A DNA stretch of 63,988 nt, taken from assembly GCA_947479645.1 (NCBI GenBank), contig CANKAJ010000008.1, forward strand, positions 1-63,988. The letters are read 5' to 3'. Position numbers and translations under genes: made by a program. The notes under the pieces were generated by a model. The model was not told where the DNA came from and made no database searches. It saw only the letters and a list, made by a program, of their open reading frames with translations. The stretch comes from Betaproteobacteria bacterium. Its GTDB lineage: Bacteria; Pseudomonadota; Gammaproteobacteria; Burkholderiales; SG8-39. This document shows, piece after piece, positions 57,529 to 63,988 of this stretch (position 1 is the first letter of the stretch; each line of letters begins with the position of its first letter).

Positions 57529-58821
57529 ATGGCGGATATTCCCTTCGAGCTTGATCTGGATCTGCAGATCGGCAAGTACGACATCCAGAAGCAGCTCGGC
57601 CGTGGTGCCACTGGAACGGTATATCTGGCCAAGGACACCTTCTCCGGACGGGAGGTGGCGCTCAAGGTCATCGAACCCGAGGTTTTTCGTGACCCCCAGT
57701 TCGGCTCCGTGCACCGCGCGCAATTTCTGAATGAGGCTTCGCTGGCAGGCAAGCTGAAGCACCCGCATATCGTGGCGATTCTCGACGCGGTGGTCACGGA
57801 AGAAGCCGGCCACATCGCCATGGAACTGGTTACCGGGGGCGATCTGTCGCAGCACGCCACGCCGGCGACCCTGTTGCCGGTCGCCGACGTGCTGCAGATC
57901 ATTTTCAAGTGCTGCGGCGCGCTCGAATACGCCTTCGGCGAGGGCATTGTCCACCGCGATATCAAACCGGCCAACATCATGATTGCCCAGGGCACGGATG
58001 TGAAGATCGCCGACTTCGGCGCGGCGCTGTTGCGCCAGACGCAGGCCGTGCAGACCGCGGTCATGGGTTCTCCCTATTACATGTCACCCGAGCAGATGCA
58101 GGACAAGCCGCTGACCCACCACAGCGACATGTACTGCCTGGGCGTGGCGCTCTACGAATTGCTGGTCGGACAAAAGCCCTTTACCGCCGAGACCCTGGAA
58201 GGTCTGGTGCACAAGGTGCTGAATGAACTGCCGGTACCGCCCTCCGGCCTGCGCCCCGGATTGCCCCGGCAGATCGATGCCGTGGTGCTGCGCGCACTGG
58301 CAAAGAAACCCGAGCACCGCTACGTCACCTGGGCCGATTTTGCGTTGCAATTGTCGAATGCGGTCAAACTGGTGCTGCCGCCCGACGCCATTCCTGACAG
58401 CGAAAAATACATCGCATTGAAGAGCGTGGACATGCTCTCCGGACTGTCCGATGCCGAATTGTGGGAGTTGGCCAATGCCGGGCACTGGACGCGCTTTGAC
58501 GCCAAGCAACCCGTCATTCGCGAGAATGAACCGGGCAACAGCTTCTTCTTTCTGGCCAACGGACAGGTCAAGGTCACGCGCCAGGGTCGCCTGCTCAATA
58601 TGCTGGACAAGAAGGAGTTCTTCGGCGAGATGGCCTACATCCGCGGTGGCGAATTGCCCCGGCACGCCACGGTGGAGTCCATGGTGCAATTGCTGCTCGC
58701 TGAATTTGACCCGGCCACCCTGTCGCGCATGACCGTGGGCGCGCAACTGCAACTGACACGCGCGCTGGTGCGAAACCTCGTGGATCGCCTGGAACTGGCC
58801 AATACGCGGTTGGGAAAGTAG
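57529..58821 (+). CDS. Ser/Thr protein kinase with C-terminal cyclic-nucleotide-binding domain
   Basis: 430 residues. Hanks-type kinase (about 16-280): GRGATGTVY (24-32), Lys in VALKVIE (K46), HRDIKPANIM catalytic loop, IADFG metal motif, GSPYYMSPEQM activation segment. C-terminal cNMP/Crp-like domain (about 305-415) with FFGEMAYIRGGELPRHATV in place of the phosphate-binding cassette. No transmembrane helix, so cytosolic. A start at 57490 would add 13 residues. Followed by the M15 gene 27 bases on. Confidence 0.9.
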   Translation: MADIPFELDLDLQIGKYDIQKQLGRGATGTVYLAKDTFSGREVALKVIEPEVFRDPQFGSVHRAQFLNEASLAGKLKHPHIVAILDAVVTEEAGHIAMELVTGGDLSQHATPATLLPVADVLQIIFKCCGALEYAFGEGIVHRDIKPANIMIAQGTDVKIADFGAALLRQTQAVQTAVMGSPYYMSPEQMQDKPLTHHSDMYCLGVALYELLVGQKPFTAETLEGLVHKVLNELPVPPSGLRPGLPRQIDAVVLRALAKKPEHRYVTWADFALQLSNAVKLVLPPDAIPDSEKYIALKSVDMLSGLSDAELWELANAGHWTRFDAKQPVIRENEPGNSFFFLANGQVKVTRQGRLLNMLDKKEFFGEMAYIRGGELPRHATVESMVQLLLAEFDPATLSRMTVGAQLQLTRALVRNLVDRLELANTRLGK

Positions 58822-58848
58822 CCCACCTTCGCAAGCCCCTCGCAACGC

Positions 58849-59307
58849 ATGCAGCTCACGGAAAATTTCTCGCTGGCGCTGCTGATGCGCTCCGAGACCG
58901 CTGCACGCAAGGGCATCGACAATACGCCGCCCGCGGAGATCATCGGCAACCTGCAGCAACTGGCCAAAGCGCTTGAAGCGGTTCAGGCGTTGCTCGGCAC
59001 TCCGCTGGACATCTCCAGCGGCTATCGCTGCGTCGAGCTCAATCGCGCCGTCGGCGGCACCGCCGATTCACAGCATGTCCAGGGGCTGGCTGCCGACTTC
59101 GTCAGTCCTGCCTTCGGACCACCGATCGAGATTGCCGTGGCCATCCAGAATTCAGCCATCGGCTTCGACCAGTGCATCCTCGAATACGGGCGCTGGGTGC
59201 ACCTGTCTGTCAGCGCCACACCACGCGGACGTGTGCTGACCATCCATAACAGCCGGGAAGGCTACCTTGCCGGTCTCTGGGATGCGCAAGGAAACAAGGT
59301 AGCGTAG
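58849..59307 (+). CDS. M15-family D-Ala-D-Ala carboxypeptidase-like protein
   Basis: 152 residues without a signal peptide: SGYRCVELNRAVGGTADSQH, QHVQGLAADF giving the His and Asp zinc ligands, and WVHLS giving the third His. Such enzymes cut peptidoglycan stems and often come from phages. Co-oriented with the kinase gene; its cytosolic form without signal suggests phage or endolysin origin. Confidence 0.85.
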   Translation: MQLTENFSLALLMRSETAARKGIDNTPPAEIIGNLQQLAKALEAVQALLGTPLDISSGYRCVELNRAVGGTADSQHVQGLAADFVSPAFGPPIEIAVAIQNSAIGFDQCILEYGRWVHLSVSATPRGRVLTIHNSREGYLAGLWDAQGNKVA

Positions 59308-59362
59308 AACTCAAAAGCAGACTCCTCGCTCTGCCCCCGGAATGACACGTTTTTCCTGGGTG

Positions 59363-60355
<993 letters not shown>

Positions 60356-60420
60356 TTACATCCCGCGGACACACAAAGGAACAAAGGGGGCACATCCCCC
60401 TTGTATATCCCTGACTTCAG

Positions 60421-60864
60421 TTATTGGATCGTGATCTGCTTTGCCGCACTCGCCTGCTTCTTGGGCAGCGTCAGTTCCAGGAGGCCGTTTTCATACTTGG
60501 CAACGACTCTTTCCCGGTCGACTTCCTGACCGAGCCGGAATGCGCGCGCCAGCGTGCCGTAAAAACGCTCACTGTGCACCAGACGCTCACCTTCCTTCAC
60601 TTCGCGCTCGGCGCGGGACTCCGCTGAAATCGACACCTGGTCGCCGTCGATCTCAACCTTGATGTCATCCTTCTTCACGCCGGGCAATTCGGCCAGCACC
60701 TTGTATTCACCGTTTTGCTCGGTGACATCGATGCGTGCGCGTCGTGCCTGGTTGAGCCCATCCGCCTGATCATAGGCTGCCGAGGAAACCGGGCGCACCA
60801 GAAAGCCTTTCAGAAAATCATCAAATACATTTGAAAACGGGTCATATCGATTAATGTTGGCCAT
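60421..60864 (-). CDS. Small heat-shock protein Hsp20
   Basis: 147-residue alpha-crystallin-domain chaperone: DVTEQNGEYKVLAELPGVKKDDIKVEIDGDQVSISAE in the core and an ANGLLELTLPK-type closing motif (NGLLELTLPKK). Double AGGAG upstream. The promoter is a perfect sigma-32 site (60922-60949), so it belongs to the RpoH regulon. Confidence 0.95.
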   Translation of the reverse strand: MANINRYDPFSNVFDDFLKGFLVRPVSSAAYDQADGLNQARRARIDVTEQNGEYKVLAELPGVKKDDIKVEIDGDQVSISAESRAEREVKEGERLVHSERFYGTLARAFRLGQEVDRERVVAKYENGLLELTLPKKQASAAKQITIQ

Positions 60865-60921
60865 GGCTGTTCTCCTTGCTCCTTGTCAAATAGGGTTGGG
60901 GCTGTCACCCCATGAACTCGA

Positions 60922-60949
60922 AAATGGGGCGGCGCCGAAACATTTCAAG
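60922..60949 (-). promoter_or_regulatory. Consensus sigma-32 promoter of hsp20
   Basis: On the minus strand CTTGAAA (60949-60943), 13-base spacer, CCCCATTT (60929-60922): all positions match the E. coli RpoH consensus. It lies 58 bases before the hsp20 start. Confidence 0.9.
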
Positions 60950-61011
60950 AGGGCGCTTGCAGCTCCCCTCATGACCGGATAGATTGTGGCAAGCCTGACG
61001 GATTTCACCCC

Positions 61012-61599
61012 ATGCGCAACAATATTTCCGCCCCTCTTGAACTGGATACCCATCGTCCCCAACTGCTGCGTTTCGCCATGCTGCAGTTGCGCGACGAGAG
61101 CGCCGCGGAGGATGCAGTGCAGGAAACACTGGTCGCTGCCCTACAGGGGGCGGCAAGCTTCTCCGGACAGTCGTCGGTCAGAACCTGGCTGATCGGCATC
61201 CTCAAGCACAAGATCATCGACCACCTGCGCCGCTCATCGCGGGAAAAGCCGCTGGCGCCGGCTCCAGACGAAACCGATACCGCCGACTTTGATTCGCTGT
61301 TTGCGACCGACGGCCATTGGGCCGAGCAGCCCGCAGGCTGGGGCAACCCGGATCAGACACTGCAACAAAGCCGCTTCTTTGAAGCGCTGGAACGTTGCCT
61401 GCGGGATTTGCCCAAAAGCACCGCCCGCGCCTTCATGATGCGGGAAGTGATGGGATTGGAGAGCGGCGAGATCTGTAAGGAATTGCAAATTTCCACGTCT
61501 AACTACTGGGTCATGCTGTACCGGGCACGCATGAGTCTGCGGCTGTGCCTTGAGCAGAACTGGTTCCAGGGGGACGCCTCTTCGCGTTCTCAAACCTGA
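61012..61599 (+). CDS. ECF-type RNA polymerase sigma factor
   Basis: 195 residues: region 2 (about 12-75; AEDAVQETLVAALQ and RTWLIGILKHKIIDHLRR), variable linker, region 4 (about 125-180; LPKSTARAFMMREVMGLESGEICKEL). Heads a two-gene operon with the zinc-type anti-sigma 19 bases on, and faces the MXKDX gene. Proposed target motif CCTGTAAGG-N14-CCGACYAAA; no copy of that motif was seen before this gene. Comparable in context to SigF of the Azospira hypochlorite system. Confidence 0.9.
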   Translation: MRNNISAPLELDTHRPQLLRFAMLQLRDESAAEDAVQETLVAALQGAASFSGQSSVRTWLIGILKHKIIDHLRRSSREKPLAPAPDETDTADFDSLFATDGHWAEQPAGWGNPDQTLQQSRFFEALERCLRDLPKSTARAFMMREVMGLESGEICKELQISTSNYWVMLYRARMSLRLCLEQNWFQGDASSRSQT

Positions 61600-61618
61600 T
61601 GGTCATGACAAACAACCG

Positions 61619-61834
61619 ATGAAATTCAATCTCAACTGCAAGGAAACCAGTCGGCTGCTGTCGCAGGCCCAGGACGGTGGCCTCGCCTTTACCGAACGGC
61701 TGGCATTACGCATCCATCTGCGCCTGTGCGACGGGTGCACACAGTTCTCGCAACAGCTGGATTTCCTGCGTCGCGCCATGCGGGCCTATCCAGGTCCGGA
61801 TTCCAACGCCGAAAAAGACAACACCCGCGGTTAA
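61619..61834 (+). CDS. Soluble zinc-finger (ZAS-type) anti-sigma factor
   Basis: 71 residues: conserved Cys about residue 7, then His-x3-Cys-x2-Cys (HLRLCDGC, about 33-40), the ZAS zinc motif found in redox-sensing anti-sigmas. No transmembrane helix, so cytosolic. ATG 61619; the open frame extends 23 codons upstream through the sigma gene's end. Its stop codon lies in a large inverted repeat (61819-61861). Confidence 0.8.
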   Translation: MKFNLNCKETSRLLSQAQDGGLAFTERLALRIHLRLCDGCTQFSQQLDFLRRAMRAYPGPDSNAEKDNTRG

Positions 61835-61861
61835 TGCCCTTGGGCGTCTGCGCGGGTGTTG
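61819..61861. repeat. Inverted repeat over the anti-sigma stop codon
   Basis: CAACACCCGCG (61819-61829) and CGCGGGTGTTG (61851-61861), an 11-bp perfect stem enclosing a small GCCC/GGGC hairpin. Could terminate or stabilise the sigma/anti-sigma mRNA; no U-run. Confidence 0.55.
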
Positions 61862-61875
61862 CATGAACACGGAGA

Positions 61876-61902
61876 CCGGACGCCCGTGCCGGGGGCGTCC
61901 GG
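61876..61902. terminator. Hairpin between convergent anti-sigma and MXKDX genes
   Basis: 10-bp perfect stem CCGGACGCCC/GGGCGTCCGG with loop GTGCCGG, 11 bases before the MXKDX stop codon position on the minus strand. No U-run, so function as terminator is only probable. Confidence 0.5.
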
Positions 61903-61912
61903 ACAGGCACTG

Positions 61913-62134
61913 CTACTTCTTCATGGCATCCTTGCCCATGGCATCTTTTTTCATGCCGTCCTTCATGCCGTCCTTCATGGCGTCTTTTTTCATTTCATCC
62001 TTCTTCATGCCGCCCTTGGCCATTTCATCCTTCTTCATGGCGTCTTTTTTCATACCGTCCTGGGCGAAAGCACCGCCGGAAATCGCGGAAATCGTTATGC
62101 AGGCGGCAAACATCATCGTCATCAGCTTGTTCAT
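61913..62134 (-). CDS. Periplasmic Met/Lys/Asp-rich repeat peptide (MXKDX family, MrpX-like)
   Basis: 73 residues: signal peptide ending GAFA-QD and then about ten tandem pentapeptides of the type MKKDA, MKKDE, MKDG. Methionine makes up about one in five residues of the mature part. The same kind of peptide, MrpX of Azospira, acts as a sacrificial methionine sink for hypochlorite, reduced again by YedY1. Preceded by the shared motif at 62217-62248. The identity as MrpX is by composition and context. Confidence 0.85.
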   Translation of the reverse strand: MNKLMTMMFAACITISAISGGAFAQDGMKKDAMKKDEMAKGGMKKDEMKKDAMKDGMKDGMKKDAMGKDAMKK

Positions 62135-62216
62135 ATAGTGCTCCAGATTAAAAGGTGAGGTAGCGGCAAGGCCACATGCAACTCGGCAAACATCGTCTGC
62201 TCCTGTCGCCGCAAGA

Positions 62217-62248
62217 TTTAGTCGGCTGCGACGACCGGTCCTTACAGG
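62217..62248 (-). promoter_or_regulatory. Putative ECF promoter before the MXKDX gene
   Basis: Minus-strand CCTGTAAGG (62248-62240), 14 bases, CCGACTAAA (62225-62217). The same bipartite motif with the same spacing occurs before the cytochrome b gene (63738-63769). 82 bases from the start codon. Confidence 0.65.
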
Positions 62249-62267
62249 AATTTCAGAATATTTCGCC

Positions 62268-63029
62268 TTAGGATCCGCTGAACCAGTTATAGCCCTGGTC
62301 TTCCCAGTAGCCGCCCGGATACGTGTTGGTAACGTACATCGCCATGATGTGCTTGGGATTCTTGAAGCCCAGCTTGGTCGGCACCCGCAACTTCATCGGA
62401 AAGCCGTACTGCGGCGGCAGAATCTGGTCGGCAAAGCGAAACGTCAGCAGCGTCTGCGGGTGCAGCGCGGTGGCCATGTCGATGCTGGTGTAGTAATCAT
62501 CGGCGCACTTGAATCCGACATATTTCGCCGTGGTGTCGGCCCCCACGCGTTCAAGGAAAGTCCGGAACGGCGTACCGCTCCATTTCCCAATGGCACTCCA
62601 GCCCTCCACGCAGATATGACGCGTGACCTGCGAGGCCTGCGGGAGTGCGTACAGTTCCGGCAAGGTCCAGGGCTTGCGCTCCCGGATCAAACCGCTGAGT
62701 TCCAGTTTGTAGGACTCCGCCTCCACCAGGCGTATCTCGTCTTCGCCGTAATAGGCATTGAACGGAAACGGCGTGGTGATGGCGCTTTCCGGATACTCGA
62801 TGGCCAGCTTGTTCGGATCGAAAATCTTCGCCTGGACACTGTCGTTCCAGCGCGACATGGCTGACAGCACCTTGTCCACGGTTTCGTCGTTGGTCACATC
62901 ACAACCGCTCAACATCGCCAGCGCACCGAGCGACAGGCCTTTGCGCAGAAATAGACGCCGTTCGATTCGAGCAATTGCGGGTGCGGCGTGATCACGCAGA
63001 CCAGACTTGTCAGCCAGAAACTTCTTCAT
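62268..63029 (-). CDS. Molybdopterin-dependent oxidoreductase, YedY/MsrP-like
   Basis: 253 residues from ATG 63029: twin-arginine signal (ERRLFLRKG) followed by LSGC, which may be a lipobox, then a sulfite-oxidase-fold domain with the Moco-ligand Cys in RHICVEGWSAIGKWSG (about 140-155), GFKCADDYYTSIDM and a closing YNWFSGS. Probably periplasmic methionine sulfoxide reductase reducing the MXKDX peptide; overlaps the cytochrome b gene by 4 bases. Shorter than E. coli MsrP. Confidence 0.88.
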   Translation of the reverse strand: MKKFLADKSGLRDHAAPAIARIERRLFLRKGLSLGALAMLSGCDVTNDETVDKVLSAMSRWNDSVQAKIFDPNKLAIEYPESAITTPFPFNAYYGEDEIRLVEAESYKLELSGLIRERKPWTLPELYALPQASQVTRHICVEGWSAIGKWSGTPFRTFLERVGADTTAKYVGFKCADDYYTSIDMATALHPQTLLTFRFADQILPPQYGFPMKLRVPTKLGFKNPKHIMAMYVTNTYPGGYWEDQGYNWFSGS

Positions 63030-63691
63030 GATTTTCCCCACAGCGGATTGCGGGCCCGGCCAGTGATCATGGTTGGCAGCGTGCGCGGCACCAGCGCAAC
63101 CATGACGACATGTACCAGCACGATCAGCACGGTCACCGCCATGGCGGCAAAGTGAACCACGCGTGCCCCCTCATAGCCACCAAAAATGGCCGTCAGTTCC
63201 TGCCACTGCACCGGCTTCCAGATGGCCAGTCCGGAGAACACCAGCACGACCAGGGCCAGGATGATGCCCAGATAAGCCGCACGCTGGGCCGCGTTGTACA
63301 CCGACAGGTCCGCATGGGCCAGCCTGCCGCGCAAGGCTTCCAGCACGTCCTGGACGACGGCCCTGGGTGTGACGGGAAGCAATTTTCGTCGGAAGTGACC
63401 CGAGGCAATTCCATATGCGAGGTAGACCAGGCCATTGATAGTCAGCAGCCACATGGCAGCGAAGTGCCAGTTCAAGGCACCGCCCAGCCAGCCCCCCAGG
63501 GTCAGATCTGCCGGAATCCTGAAGTCCCAGATAGGCGCTGCGTTGTAGATGCGCCAGCCGCTGGTCACCATGATCAGGATCGCAAAGGCATTGATCCAGT
63601 GCGTGATTCGCACCACCAGCGGGTGGATTCTGATCCATTCGGCTGGCGCCGCCAGTGTCGTGGTGCTGGGTGCTGAAGTTGCTGTTTCCAT
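63026..63691 (-). CDS. Cytochrome b561-like membrane protein (YedZ1-like)
   Basis: 221 residues from ATG 63691: RIHPLVVRITHWINAFAI opening, about four transmembrane helices, and spaced His candidates for two hemes (first helix and HFAAMWLLTINGLVYLAYG; VVHFAAMAVTVLIVLVHVVMV). Provides electrons to the oxidoreductase encoded by the next, overlapping gene. Preceded by a putative ECF promoter. Confidence 0.9.
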   Translation of the reverse strand: METATSAPSTTTLAAPAEWIRIHPLVVRITHWINAFAILIMVTSGWRIYNAAPIWDFRIPADLTLGGWLGGALNWHFAAMWLLTINGLVYLAYGIASGHFRRKLLPVTPRAVVQDVLEALRGRLAHADLSVYNAAQRAAYLGIILALVVLVFSGLAIWKPVQWQELTAIFGGYEGARVVHFAAMAVTVLIVLVHVVMVALVPRTLPTMITGRARNPLWGKS

Positions 63692-63737
63692 GCTGGACTG
63701 CTCCTCGAACCGGACCAGATAAAGTGCCCGTCCTAGC

Positions 63738-63769
63738 TTTGGTCGGAGATCGCCCGAAAACCTTACAGG
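63738..63769 (-). promoter_or_regulatory. Putative ECF promoter before the cytochrome b gene
   Basis: Minus-strand CCTGTAAGG (63769-63761), 14 bases, CCGACCAAA (63746-63738). Same motif as at 62217-62248; 46 bases from the start codon and inside the 87-base gap after the copper chaperone gene. Confidence 0.65.
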
Positions 63770-63778
63770 CCCACCCAC

Positions 63779-63988
63779 CTAATGCATGGTATGCCCGCCA
63801 TGCTGGTGCGAATTATCGCTGCCTTTCGCCGCTGGCGGCGCCGCATCCTGAACCTGGACATCCACTTTCACCTGGCCGGCCTTCTCGAAATGCAGTATCA
63901 GCGGAAACTTGTCACCACTCTTCAGCGGCTGCTTGAGGTCCTCGAGCATGATGTGCAAGCCACCAGGGGCCAGCTTCACGCTCGCGCC
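63779..63988 (-). CDS. Periplasmic copper chaperone PCu(A)C family, C-terminal part
   Basis: Partial: the frame runs off the right window edge. The visible about 69 residues contain KLAPGGLHIMLEDLKQPLKSGD and LILHFEKAGQVKVDVQV, the family C-terminal half with a copper-binding His and Met. The tail is His-rich (SHQHGGHTMH). A GTG at 63979 gives a false short start. The family delivers Cu(I) to oxidase subunit II, here perhaps also tied to the redox module. Confidence 0.85.
   Translation of the reverse strand, partial: GASVKLAPGGLHIMLEDLKQPLKSGDKFPLILHFEKAGQVKVDVQVQDAAPPAAKGSDNSHQHGGHTMH

Noticed and set aside
60358-60405. GGGGGCACATCCCCC-type small palindrome, resembling others at 42419-42436 and 34128-34137
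   Set aside because: Short and varied GGGG...CCCC sequences; too degenerate to call a repeat family by eye.
60865-61011. Looked for the CCTGTAAGG-N14-CCGACYAAA motif before the ECF sigma gene
   Set aside because: Not present on the plus strand in this interval, so autoregulation through this motif is not supported.

Overview
The window looks like a stretch of a betaproteobacterial chromosome, most probably Burkholderiales. The signs are two Bug/TctC-type solute receptors, the order ispE - tRNA-Gln - prs - rplY - pth - ychF, a complete betaproteobacterial caa3/aa3 oxidase locus (coxB-coxA-small ORF-ctaG-DUF2970-coxC), the gpsA-SH3-secB-grxC-rhodanese / envC-ctpA block, and a CIRCE element in front of rpoH. 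No genus can be named from the sequence. Gene density is high and most gene junctions overlap by 1-4 bases.

Layout. 0.2-10.4 kb (minus strand): yebC-ruvC-ruvA-[Bug receptor]-ruvB-ybgC-tolQ-tolR-tolA-tolB-pal-cpoB-queC, joining Holliday-junction processing to the Tol-Pal envelope machine. 10.5-15.7 kb (plus): HerA-like ATPase, TPR glycosyltransferase, pfkA, a RIO kinase and a 41-residue basic protein. 15.7-23.4 kb (minus): a decayed SMP-30 gene, then ychF, pth, rplY, prs, tRNA-Gln, ispE, lolB and a large TPR lipoprotein. 23.4-24.85 kb: an insertion sequence with an apparent 18-bp target duplication, placed between the TPR gene and mutM. 25-30.7 kb: mutM, coaD-rsmD, ftsY-ftsE-ftsX, and rpoH with a perfect CIRCE operator. 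30.9-38.8 kb: cytochrome oxidase structural and assembly genes; heme A synthase (ctaA) is missing from its usual place. 39.2-49.2 kb: bioC, comF, trmL, carbonic anhydrase, gpsA, secB, grxC, rhodanese, envC, ctpA and a ThiF/MoeB-like gene. 49.2-52.1 kb: CoA-transferase pair, slmA, pyrimidine nucleotidase.

52.1-59.3 kb is an accessory block lying between the nucleotidase and argB: an oxaloacetate-decarboxylase-like lyase, a D-2-hydroxyacid dehydrogenase, a Bug receptor, a GMC oxidoreductase, a glycine-zipper protein, a Ser/Thr kinase fused to a cyclic-nucleotide-binding domain, and an M15 peptidase.

59.4-64 kb: argB, a small heat-shock gene behind a consensus sigma-32 promoter, and then the most interesting unit: ECF sigma factor, soluble zinc-type anti-sigma, periplasmic Met/Lys/Asp (MXKDX) repeat peptide, molybdopterin oxidoreductase (YedY-like), cytochrome b (YedZ1-like) and a copper chaperone cut by the window end. 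This matches in content the SigF-MrpX-YedY1 hypochlorite defence described in Azospira, but with a different kind of anti-sigma factor. Two of its transcription units share a bipartite promoter-like motif, CCTGTAAGG-N14-CCGAC(T/C)AAA, found here by eye and proposed as the recognition site of the sigma factor.
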